64,000 nt of DNA from Arcanobacterium phocisimile (lineage in GTDB: Bacteria; Actinomycetota; Actinomycetes; Actinomycetales; Actinomycetaceae), in NCBI RefSeq assembly GCF_016904675.1, contig NZ_CP070228.1:1302001-1366000 (forward strand), given 5' to 3'. Of this stretch, positions 15,873-23,254 are shown one piece after another. The translations under genes and the position numbers were made by a program. Position 1 is the stretch's first letter, and each line of letters starts with the position of its first letter. The notes below the pieces were generated by a model. The model had not been told where the DNA came from. It was given only the letters and a program-made list of their open reading frames with translations, and made no database searches.

Positions 15873-16619
15873 TTACGAGAACAAATCCAAGAACCGTTCA
15901 ATACGTGCAGTAGGCGCTGCAAAAAACGCTTGAGTGGGGCCGTCGTATTCAATTTTTCCGTCTTGCAAGAAAACGATTCGGTCTGCGATTGAGCGCGCAA
16001 ACCCCATATCGTGAGTGACCAACACTAACGCAGTTTGACCACGTGCAACATCTTGAAGCGTGGAACGCACCTCAGCTGCCAGTTCTGGGTCTAACGCCGA
16101 CGTCGGCTCATCACACAACAAGAACTCTGGTTTCATAGCAAGCGCTCGAGCAATTGCCACACGCTGTTTTTGCCCACCAGAAAGCTGAAACGGATAAGCT
16201 TTTTCCCGCCCGGCTAGACCAACCTTGGCTAACAGTTCACGACCTTGTTCCACGGCCTGCGCGCGCGGAATGTTTAACGCACGTATCGGTCCGAACGTGA
16301 CATTATCAAGTACACTGAGATGCGCGAAAAGTTGGAAATCTTGGAAGACCATCGCCGAATGTGCCCGTACCACATGCTTATCTTCAGCTGAGAGCCGGTT
16401 CGAAAACTCAATCTCTCGGTCAGAAACTTTTAACGTGCCTTGTTCGGGAGTTTCCAGCAGGTTCAGCGAACGTAACAACGTTGATTTTCCAGAACCTGAC
16501 GGTCCAATAATCGCCGTCGTTTGCTGTGGATCGAAATTGATCGATACACCGTCAAGCGCACGCACTGGTTCGCCATCTTTGCTGGTGTATGTCTTATACA
16601 AATCGGTAACGTTAAGCAT
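15873..16619 (-). CDS. Polar amino-acid (cystine-type) ABC importer ATPase
   Basis: A 248-aa ATPase of the PAAT family: Walker A GPSGSGKST, Q-loop VFQDFQLFAHLSVLDNVTFGPI, signature LSGGQKQRVAIARALAM, Walker B FLLCDEPTSALDPEL and switch THDMGFARSIADRI. The overall pattern is that of GlnQ/TcyN. It partners the permease (adjacent, 1-bp overlap) and the binding protein; the Cys-rich leader in front of the operon points to cystine or cysteine as substrate. Confidence 0.94.
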   Translation of the reverse strand: MLNVTDLYKTYTSKDGEPVRALDGVSINFDPQQTTAIIGPSGSGKSTLLRSLNLLETPEQGTLKVSDREIEFSNRLSAEDKHVVRAHSAMVFQDFQLFAHLSVLDNVTFGPIRALNIPRAQAVEQGRELLAKVGLAGREKAYPFQLSGGQKQRVAIARALAMKPEFLLCDEPTSALDPELAAEVRSTLQDVARGQTALVLVTHDMGFARSIADRIVFLQDGKIEYDGPTQAFFAAPTARIERFLDLFS

Positions 16620-17287
16620 TAGCGTGTCTCCACATACTTCGATGTTCGCTTTTCGAGCGCATGTTGCCCCGCGGTGAGCACCGAATTAATGACGAGATAA
16701 ATCATTGCGACTTCTACATAGAGTAACAGCGGCTCGAAGGTGATGGCTGCTAGCTGTTGGCTCCGCAAGAATACATCAACCAAGGTGATTGATGATACGA
16801 GCGACGTTCCTTTAACGAGATCAATGAAATCTGACGACAGCGGCGGGATAGAAATTCGAAATGCCTGGGGAGCAACGATATGCCAGAGGATCTTCCGGTG
16901 GGTAAGATTCAACGACTGCCCTGCTTCCCATTGCCCGCGCGGAACAGCTTTCAGTCCTGCACGTAACGCTTCTGCAGTGTAGGCACCAGCGTTTAACGAT
17001 AGCGTCATAATGGCTACCGGCCACGCCTCAAGTACGATACCTGCCCGAGGCAATCCATAAAACACAATGAAGAGTTGAACAAGCAACGGAGTGCCACGGA
17101 AGATCCACACATATATCGCGCCGATCTGCGCTAAGACTGGGATGCGCTCAAACCGAACAACTGCAACAAGTCCACCAATAATCAGTGCAAAAGCAAACGC
17201 AATAACCGCTAGCGGCAACGTCACACTGATTGTTGCAGCTAATAATGTGGGTAACGAATCCACCCACAATTCCACAGCATGCATCAC
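16619..17287 (-). CDS. Polar amino-acid (cystine-type) ABC importer permease
   Basis: A 222-aa His/Glu/Gln/Arg/opine-family permease with about five helices. Matching landmarks to the cystine permease YecS/TcyL are VDSLPTLL at the N-terminus, IFRGTPLLVQLFIVFYGLP, SLNAGAYTAEALRAGLKAVPRGQWEAGQSL (the EAA loop that meets the ATPase) and PPLSSDFIDLVKGTSLVSSI. It overlaps the binding-protein gene by 4 bp. Likely forms a homodimeric channel. Confidence 0.94.
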   Translation of the reverse strand: MMHAVELWVDSLPTLLAATISVTLPLAVIAFAFALIIGGLVAVVRFERIPVLAQIGAIYVWIFRGTPLLVQLFIVFYGLPRAGIVLEAWPVAIMTLSLNAGAYTAEALRAGLKAVPRGQWEAGQSLNLTHRKILWHIVAPQAFRISIPPLSSDFIDLVKGTSLVSSITLVDVFLRSQQLAAITFEPLLLYVEVAMIYLVINSVLTAGQHALEKRTSKYVETR

Positions 17288-18111
17288 TGCGCACTCACCT
17301 TAGCTGACATATCTTCGCCAACATACTTGCGAGTGATTTCAGCAATTGAGCCATCTGCTAAGCGGCGCTCGATAGCTTCATTAAGCGCAGTCACAAATTC
17401 GTCTTGGCCTTTCTCGACGAGGATTGAGCAGCAATCTGGAGTCGCAACTTCACCGTCAAGCAAGCGAATCTGGCTTGCGTCGTTCTCTTCTTGATAGAGC
17501 TTGAACGTGGCGAGGGAATTTAACGTGACATCTGCACGCCCAGAAGTTACGAGATCCACAGCCTGGACGAAACCATCAACCGGAACAATACCCAAACCGT
17601 AGATATCCTTGGCAGTCATACCCAGATTCGACGTCGAACTTTGTGCAGCTTTGAGCTGCGGGGTTAAGTCGTCGATTGTACGCAGTGGCGAATCGTCACG
17701 TACAGCAAACTTTGCCACGTCACGGGTGTATGGAATAGAGAAGTCGTATTTTTTCTTACGTTCGTCATTTATCGCGAGATTATTGATGACGACGGGGTAC
17801 TTACCGGCATCCACTCCGGCAATCAAACCGTCCCACGGTGCAACCGTAAAGTTAACCTCTGCACCAAGATCTTTAGCCAGAAGCTTCATGATATCTACTT
17901 CGATACCTACGAGGTTTCCGCGTTCGTCGGTGTAGGAGTATGGACGGTAAGTACCTTCAGTTCCGACAGTGATCGTCTTGGTTTCTTGCGTTGCCTGAAG
18001 CAAATCCGTTGGCATAGTCGTGTCGTTTGCTGTTGATCCCTGGGTGCCTGCACATGCCGCAAGGAGCATCGAAATTCCAGTAATTGCACTAATGCGTTTC
18101 ATAATAGACAT
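17284..18111 (-). CDS. Polar amino-acid (cystine-type) binding lipoprotein
   Basis: A 275-aa extracellular solute-binding protein, family 3, with lipobox SMLLAAC (Cys20). The core GTEGTYRPYSYTDERGNLVGIEVDIMKLLAKDLG and APWDGLIAGVDAGKYPVVINNLAINDERKKKYDFSIPY closely follows the FliY/TcyJ cystine-binding pattern. ATG 18111 has GAAAGG 5 nt upstream; that site is complementary to GATGAAAG's partner just after the leader ORF (see the regulatory entry). First structural gene of the operon. Substrate is inferred from family likeness plus the Cys-Cys leader; glutamine or another polar amino acid remains possible. Confidence 0.92.
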   Translation of the reverse strand: MSIMKRISAITGISMLLAACAGTQGSTANDTTMPTDLLQATQETKTITVGTEGTYRPYSYTDERGNLVGIEVDIMKLLAKDLGAEVNFTVAPWDGLIAGVDAGKYPVVINNLAINDERKKKYDFSIPYTRDVAKFAVRDDSPLRTIDDLTPQLKAAQSSTSNLGMTAKDIYGLGIVPVDGFVQAVDLVTSGRADVTLNSLATFKLYQEENDASQIRLLDGEVATPDCCSILVEKGQDEFVTALNEAIERRLADGSIAEITRKYVGEDMSAKVSAQ

Positions 18112-18117
18112 GATTGC

Positions 18118-18206
18118 CTTTCATCAGGAGTGACAAAATAGGGCATACTTGCTCCCCAGCGGGGAAGTGATGCAAGAAATGTGTTGGAAAACAAGCGATG
18201 AAAGTA
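18118..18206 (-). promoter_or_regulatory. Leader with anti-SD/SD pairing and internal hairpin
   Basis: On the minus-strand transcript the sequence CTTTCATC (18204-18197), 2 nt after the leader ORF stop, is perfectly complementary to GATGAAAG (18125-18118), which contains most of the GAAAGG ribosome-binding site of the binding-protein gene. Between them is a hairpin with TCCCC/GGGGA and CTTGC/GCAAG pairs. Ribosomes stalled on leader Cys codons would cover the anti-SD and free the SD. Confidence 0.65.
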
Positions 18207-18284
18207 TCAAGCAGCACAACACGAAGACTGAGACAAACGCAGACAAGCTGCACCGATGGTGTGACTTGGCGTGGAACGTATCAT
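18207..18284 (-). CDS. Cysteine-rich leader peptide (leaderless uORF)
   Basis: A 25-codon ORF: MIRSTPSHTIGAAC, then LRLSQSSCCAA, then TGA. Cys residues are 14, 22 and 23, with the tandem Cys pair three codons from the stop. TATATT lies 6 nt before the ATG, so transcription would begin at or next to the start codon, giving a leaderless message. Polycysteine leaderless uORFs that attenuate downstream operons in response to cysteine are described in mycobacteria; the layout here (Cys pair near the stop, anti-SD just after it, cystine-type transporter behind) fits. Too short for normal gene callers. Confidence 0.7.
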   Translation of the reverse strand: MIRSTPSHTIGAACLRLSQSSCCAA

Positions 18285-18380
18285 CTCAAAAATATACATA
18301 ATTAAATTTTTAACTTAAACAGCGCTAGCTGTCTATTTGCCACATCACAATGAGAGATAGAAAACGCCTCAAGCGCAAAA

Positions 18381-18420
18381 TCTGGTGGCGAGTAGTGCAC
18401 AATAGCTACTCACCACCAGA
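18381..18420 (-). terminator. Terminator after the branched-chain transporter gene
   Basis: Fifteen-bp stem (TCTGGTGGCGAGTAG at 18381-18395 against 18406-18420; one G-T pair) 35 nt beyond the brnQ stop, followed on the minus strand by TTTTGCGC. It also separates brnQ from the cystine-type operon's leader. Confidence 0.8.
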
Positions 18421-18454
18421 CTCAAATCACTAATGGGACAATCCCGTTAACTTG

Positions 18455-19765
18455 TTAGGCTTCTTGCGCCAACGTCGCTGGTTTGAGAATCATGTCAATA
18501 GCCAGACCGAGTACGAGTGCCACTAGGGCAGGAACGAGCCATGCCATCTGCAAGTATCCCAGTGGGAAAAGATCAAGGAAGAAACGGAACGAGGAAAACG
18601 CACTGATCCCGGTGGCGTTCAACGCCTCTGGGATGGCCAAAGCTGCGGCAGTGTATGCAGCCAGACGGTAGGACCACGTTAAGTAACACCGAACAGCGAA
18701 GGCTTCAACCAACGCAACAACAATAACTGCGATCGTGATCGGATAAAGGAGCTGAGTCAACGGCGCAACGAGCATCAAGATGATATCCAGGCCGAGGTTA
18801 GACAAACCAAAAGCAACAACAACATGAATAATCAACCAGGTATGAGAGGAAAGTTGAGGCACGAGCTTGCTGAAGTAAGCCACTGACGCGGTCATCAGAC
18901 CAAGAGCTGTAGTTAAACATGCAAGGAAAACGATCAAGCCAAAGATCATTTGCCCTGGGCGGCCAAAGAGTTCGTGGGAAACATTCGTAATGACCGCAGC
19001 GCCATTATCGCCGTCGCCCACTATTCCGATATTAACTAAGCCGAGATAGGTCAAAGCAAGCAGTACACCGGCAAGCACGGAGGCTTTGACCATACCCCCG
19101 TAGAGTTTTTTGCCGACAAAACCTGCACTTGCCAACGCTCCTAGAATAACTGGAGCAAACATGAGCGCCGCGAGGGAATCCATAGTGAAGTATCCTTCAA
19201 TCAATCCCGTAGCAAATGGAGATTGCGCATACGATTCATTCGCCGCGTGATTCAGGTTCGGCAATAAATAGGACGATAATGACATAATTACCAGTAACAC
19301 CAACAAAGCGGGGGTCAAATAGGCTCCGATACGCTCAATAATCTTCGCCGGTTGCAAAATTAATGCGTAACAGATCGCGAAGAACACTGCCGTATAGACA
19401 ACCAGGACGATTTGGCCATCTCCAGCAAACGGAACAACACCCATTTCGAAGCTGACAGTTGCTACACGTGGTGTTGCATAGAGCATCGCGATCACAAGAA
19501 ATAACACCGTAGTGAAGACCGCGCCGAACCGCCGACCAACGCGGTCAGCTATCCGGACTTCATTTTTCCGAAGTGTGCCAGCCGCAATCATGCCAAGGAC
19601 AGTCAATGCGACGCCAGTAACGAGGAATCCAGCGATTGCCGGATATGCAGATTCGCCAGCATTAACACCAATCATCGGCGGGAAAATTAGGTTGCCTGCA
19701 CCAAAAAACATGGCGAACAGAGCAAACCCGGAGAACAAAATAGATCTTGACGATTGAGAAAACAT
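18455..19765 (-). CDS. brnQ: Branched-chain amino acid : cation symporter (BrnQ family)
   Basis: A 436-aa transporter with about 12 transmembrane helices. The N-terminal ILFSGFALFAMFFGAGNLIFPPMIGVNAGES is the family signature. Further markers are ATPRVATVSFEMGVVPF, KIIERIGAYLTPALLVLLV and SAGFVGKKLYGGMVKASVLAGVLLALTYLGLVNIG. It would import Leu, Ile and Val with a sodium ion or proton. A separate 57-aa membrane protein is encoded just upstream on the same strand and may belong to the same transcript. It ends at a strong terminator. Confidence 0.95.
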   Translation of the reverse strand: MFSQSSRSILFSGFALFAMFFGAGNLIFPPMIGVNAGESAYPAIAGFLVTGVALTVLGMIAAGTLRKNEVRIADRVGRRFGAVFTTVLFLVIAMLYATPRVATVSFEMGVVPFAGDGQIVLVVYTAVFFAICYALILQPAKIIERIGAYLTPALLVLLVIMSLSSYLLPNLNHAANESYAQSPFATGLIEGYFTMDSLAALMFAPVILGALASAGFVGKKLYGGMVKASVLAGVLLALTYLGLVNIGIVGDGDNGAAVITNVSHELFGRPGQMIFGLIVFLACLTTALGLMTASVAYFSKLVPQLSSHTWLIIHVVVAFGLSNLGLDIILMLVAPLTQLLYPITIAVIVVALVEAFAVRCYLTWSYRLAAYTAAALAIPEALNATGISAFSSFRFFLDLFPLGYLQMAWLVPALVALVLGLAIDMILKPATLAQEA

Positions 19766-19849
19766 GGGATTAACCCTTTACATAATAGGAAAAAATGAGC
19801 TAGCACGCTTGTGCCGAAAGACGTGTCCAAGAAGATCGCGGACGGGGGC

Positions 19850-20023
19850 TTAACGCCCCTTAATAAGTCGTGCTCGGACAGGGTCGACGATCGCGCCAAG
19901 AGCAAGCGAAACAGATGCTAGTACACCAATTGGGATAGCAACCGCAAGCGAGACGAGGACACTGCAAGCTCCACAGAGCGCAGTAACAAGTGCTACATTG
20001 CAGGAAACAACGACGTTGTTCAT
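19850..20023 (-). CDS. 57-aa hydrophobic protein upstream of brnQ
   Basis: A short frame, MNNVVVSCNVALVTALCGA... to ...VDPVRARLIKGR, with AAAGGAAG about 9 nt before the ATG. Residues 10-46 are almost wholly apolar and split by a Pro at 31, so two membrane helices or one kinked hairpin are expected, with a basic tail (VRARLIKGR). A GGGGC/GCCCC hairpin (19845-19859) overlaps the stop. It lies in an otherwise empty 420-nt gap and on the brnQ strand. Small accessory subunits are known for some amino-acid symporters (for example MetS with MetP), but I have no evidence of homology. Confidence 0.55.
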   Translation of the reverse strand: MNNVVVSCNVALVTALCGACSVLVSLAVAIPIGVLASVSLALGAIVDPVRARLIKGR

Positions 20024-20187
20024 CTTTCAGCACTTCCTTTCATCTCGTTGAGGCCATATGCCCCACCTACTATTTCTTTACCTTAAGAATAGGGTTCACT
20101 GAGGAAATACCCAAATTATTTTCGAAAAACGTGTACCATCGCTCAATATTTAAGATAAAAGGGACGACCTAGCTCACAAAATCATCC

Positions 20188-20967
20188 TTAAAGAGGTAGA
20201 TCCTTCCTATCGAACCATACGATACCGACGATAAACAACACTAAACCGCCCAATCCGAGCCCGATGAGGTTCGCAGTCGGCGTCGCCCCATCGATAATCG
20301 CATCGGTATCGAAAAGTGTCACTGGTGTTAGCTTGCGCATCCATTCAAAGGAATCTGAAAGCTGTGCAAACATACTCATAATAAAGAACGAAACGCTCAA
20401 CCCTGCCCCCACGAGCAACGAATAACGTGACATATTGAAAATACCTGACGCCGCAAAACAGATTCCTGCTATCAGGATGTGATAAGTAAAGATGCCGATG
20501 TTGAGCGAAATAAACGCCGAGACGTCAAGCTCGCCCGGCTGTTTGTAGTGAGCGAACGCTAAACCTGCCCCGCCGATTACCAACCACATGAGCGCAATTG
20601 ATGAAATGAAATACAGCGCACTCGTCACTGTAATCTCACGTCGGGTAATAGGCGTGGACAAGAAACCCGCCATCGTTCCCCGATCAATCTTGTCCGCCAA
20701 AAGACGATTTCCCACGACGATGCTATATATTGTAGGAATTAAAATTGCGTGAACCTTATAAAAATTCCCAAGAAAACCGGTGAGAGAAAGCGACTTCGGG
20801 AGATCTCCCATAGCCCGAGAACCTCTCATGGCTTCTATCGATTTAATCGTTTCGGGAGTAAACACCGAAAGCATCATCATCAACAATGCGCTCACAACAA
20901 GCGTGATAATAACAAAAATTTTCATATTCTCGCGCGCAATAAAGCGGCCGTATGCAATCGACATCAC
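20188..20967 (-). CDS. ABC-2-type membrane subunit
   Basis: A 259-aa integral membrane protein with six hydrophobic segments: near residues 16-36, 69-88, 117-140, 150-172, 178-200 and 233-252. The large first extracellular loop (FTPETIKSIEAMRGSRAMGDLPKSLSLTGFLGNFYKVHAILIPTIYSIVVGNRLLADKIDRGTMAGFLS is the full first-loop region, positions about 37-105) and the LSTPITRREI motif mark the ABC-2 transporter class. It overlaps the ATPase upstream by 4 bp and works with it. Substrate unknown. Confidence 0.85.
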   Translation of the reverse strand: MMSIAYGRFIARENMKIFVIITLVVSALLMMMLSVFTPETIKSIEAMRGSRAMGDLPKSLSLTGFLGNFYKVHAILIPTIYSIVVGNRLLADKIDRGTMAGFLSTPITRREITVTSALYFISSIALMWLVIGGAGLAFAHYKQPGELDVSAFISLNIGIFTYHILIAGICFAASGIFNMSRYSLLVGAGLSVSFFIMSMFAQLSDSFEWMRKLTPVTLFDTDAIIDGATPTANLIGLGLGGLVLFIVGIVWFDRKDLPL

Positions 20968-21842
20968 GCCTCTTCCCCGTAAAAACCCATAAAGTATTCT
21001 TCTAAGCTTTGCTCACTTTCATGTAGACCAACAATATCCAGTTGCGAAAGAGTATGCATCAACTCGTTGAGGCGTGTACTGCTTAGCGTAATCGTTGCAT
21101 GGGTTGCTTGAGTATCAGCTTCCGGGAAATCCTGCCGGAAACGCGCACAGTCGCCACGGGTAGCAAAAGTGATCGAATAGGTGGACTGTTTATTCCCACG
21201 GAAATCGTCAATAGGAACTTCGGTGACCAAGTGTCCGGCGCGAACCAAGCCTACCTGATCACACGTTTTTTCAACTTCAGCGAAAATATGCGACGACAGC
21301 ATAATTGTTGCACCGCGCTGTTTTTCCTGACCAATAAGGTCCACAAAACGATCCTGCATCAACGGATCTAGCCCCGATGTCGGTTCGTCAAGTAACAAGT
21401 ACTCTGGCTGATGCATGAACGCACTGACAATGGCGATTTTCTGTTTCATACCTTTAGACATGCGTTTCAGCGGTGCCCGCGGATTGAGCTCGAACATGTC
21501 CAGTAGCTCATTCATACGCGAGGTATCTTTCATCCCACGTAGTCGCGCGGTTAATTTGAGATATGCCAAGCCACTCATCGTTTGCGGAAATGCGATTTCA
21601 CCCGGCAAATGCCCAGTAAGCAGCTGAATTTTCTTTTGTTCTTTCCAGCAATCAAGGCCAGCGATACTCACCGATCCATTATCTGCCTTGATGAACCCCA
21701 TTAAATGCCGAATGGTCGTTGACTTACCAGCACCATTAGGACCTAGATATCCGTAAACGGAACCTGGTTTGACCTGTAATGATACGTCGAAAACGCCTTT
21801 ATTTTGGCCATAGTCCTTTGTCAGACTTGAAACTTTAATCAT
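20964..21842 (-). CDS. ABC exporter ATPase (ABC-2 / BcrA-like)
   Basis: A 292-aa ATPase: Walker A GPNGAGKST, signature MSKGMKQKIAIVSAFMH, Walker B LLLDEPTSGLDPLMQ and switch SSHIFAEVEKTCD. A C-terminal extension of about 70 residues after the core domain, ending ESEQSLEEYFMGFYGEEA, is typical of drug- or bacteriocin-exporter ATPases. Divergent from galK with a 160-bp intergenic region. The nearest bacteriocin-immunity candidate (28183-29046) is 6 kb away, so a functional link is not supported. Confidence 0.92.
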   Translation of the reverse strand: MIKVSSLTKDYGQNKGVFDVSLQVKPGSVYGYLGPNGAGKSTTIRHLMGFIKADNGSVSIAGLDCWKEQKKIQLLTGHLPGEIAFPQTMSGLAYLKLTARLRGMKDTSRMNELLDMFELNPRAPLKRMSKGMKQKIAIVSAFMHQPEYLLLDEPTSGLDPLMQDRFVDLIGQEKQRGATIMLSSHIFAEVEKTCDQVGLVRAGHLVTEVPIDDFRGNKQSTYSITFATRGDCARFRQDFPEADTQATHATITLSSTRLNELMHTLSQLDIVGLHESEQSLEEYFMGFYGEEA

Positions 21843-21964
21843 ATAAACTACTGTACTCGGTTCCTCAACGAAGGACGATAATCCGGGAATTTTAATAGTG
21901 AATGTTCATTGAGTGTGAACACATAGCTATATTGGCTGATAACATATTGGTGTTCTACGCGAAA

Positions 21965-21980
21965 GTAGCCCGAGGGCTAC
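21965..21980. repeat. Inverted repeat upstream of galK
   Basis: Perfect dyad GTAGCCC-ga-GGGCTAC, 24 nt before the galK start codon. Position and symmetry suit a repressor operator or a short mRNA hairpin; no regulator gene is adjacent. Confidence 0.4.
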
Positions 21981-22003
21981 CAACTGCACTATGGGAGACA
22001 ACG

Positions 22004-23158
22004 ATGTCAGAAATTTTCCTCGAGCCATGGACTGAAGAAGACGGCAAAGCTCGGGTCAGCACACTTTTTACTCAGACTTTCAATAAGAAAGCATCCGTGT
22101 TCAGTTGTGCTCCAGGGCGAGTTAATCTGATTGGAGAGCACACAGATTACAATGACGGTTTGTGTTTACCTATCGCACTCCCCCACAAAACTTTTGTGGC
22201 TTTGTCATATCGCGATGACGACGTCGTGCGCCTCATTTCCGACCAGGGCGAACTGTGGCGTGGCAAGATTACCGATATCGTTCCTGGAATGGAACAATCT
22301 TGGGTGAACTACGCCGGTGGCCCAGCATGGTCACTAGGAATTGTTCGCGGATTTGATGCTGCGGTTGTGTCCTGTGTACCGTTAGGCGCTGGCCTATCCT
22401 CCTCGGCAGCTATCGAGGCTGCCATGGCTTTTGCGCTCCAGCCTCCGCAAAATGCTCACGATCGTCAGCCTATTGTTGACGCATGCATCCGAGCAGAAAA
22501 CGAAGTCGCCAACGCACCGACTGGCGGTATGGATCAAACTGTTTCCATCTTCGCAAATCGTGGCGAAGCGGTATGTATCGATTTCTTCGAACATACTCAA
22601 ACACATGTGCCAGCCGATTTTACCCAAGCTGGCCTTTGCCTCTTAGTTATCGACACCCGCGCAAAGCATTCACTCTCCGATGGCCAGTATGGAAAGCGTC
22701 GTGCACAGTGTGAACAGGCAAAGAAGGAACTTGGGCTAGCGTCGCTACGCAGTGCGCGACTTGCTGATGTCGATCAGCTTCAGGGTATTATTGCCCAACG
22801 CTTACGCCATGTCGTTTCAGAAAATACTCGTGTGAGCGATGCTATCGCAGCACTGAGCGCACGTGATTTCACCACTCTAGGTCAGCTATTCTTGCAATCG
22901 CATGAATCGCTTCGCGATGATTACGAGGTTTCCTCACCAGAGTTGGATTGTGCGGTCGAAACTGCAATGGCCCATGGAGCTTTGGGCGCGCGCATGACCG
23001 GTGGTGGATTTGGCGGATCGGCAATTGCCCTCATCCATGAGTCTCAGCGTGACGATATTGCTCGGGCTATCCGCGAAGCACATGTCGATGCTGGGTTCCC
23101 AGAACCCGCTTTCTTGGTCGCGCATGCAAGTAGCGGCGCGCACCTCATCGCTGAATAA
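22004..23158 (+). CDS. galK: Galactokinase
   Basis: Phosphorylates galactose to galactose 1-phosphate with ATP (Leloir pathway). The 384-aa GHMP kinase has the galactokinase signature PGRVNLIGEHTDYNDG near residues 37-52, the ATP loop VPLGAGLSSSAAIEAAMAF, the catalytic-base region NAPTGGMDQTVSIFA and the C-terminal GARMTGGGFGGSAIAL motif. ATG 22004 is chosen because GGGAGA precedes it and the product then has family length; a start at 21902 would add 34 residues spanning the promoter dyad. No galT or galE is adjacent, so the pathway genes are scattered or this strain uses it singly. Confidence 0.96.
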   Translation: MSEIFLEPWTEEDGKARVSTLFTQTFNKKASVFSCAPGRVNLIGEHTDYNDGLCLPIALPHKTFVALSYRDDDVVRLISDQGELWRGKITDIVPGMEQSWVNYAGGPAWSLGIVRGFDAAVVSCVPLGAGLSSSAAIEAAMAFALQPPQNAHDRQPIVDACIRAENEVANAPTGGMDQTVSIFANRGEAVCIDFFEHTQTHVPADFTQAGLCLLVIDTRAKHSLSDGQYGKRRAQCEQAKKELGLASLRSARLADVDQLQGIIAQRLRHVVSENTRVSDAIAALSARDFTTLGQLFLQSHESLRDDYEVSSPELDCAVETAMAHGALGARMTGGGFGGSAIALIHESQRDDIARAIREAHVDAGFPEPAFLVAHASSGAHLIAE

Positions 23159-23190
23159 TGCCGGAGAAATCAGTTAGCTGTTCGCAATAA

Positions 23191-23231
23191 ATGTGTGGTG
23201 GGCTAGCATTTCATGCCAGCCCACCACACAT
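23191..23231. terminator. Bidirectional terminator between galK and ndh
   Basis: Eighteen-nt arms (left ATGTGTGGTGGGCTAGCA, right 23214-23231) with one mismatch and a 5-nt loop, centred between the convergent stops at 23158 and 23255. Confidence 0.85.
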
Positions 23232-23254
23232 TAGTCGGTATACGTGACCGGCCC

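Noticed and set aside
20040-20160. Small plus-strand frame (60 codons) in the brnQ upstream gap
   Set aside because: No ribosome-binding site, odd composition, and it runs opposite to the better-supported 57-aa frame and its promoter region.
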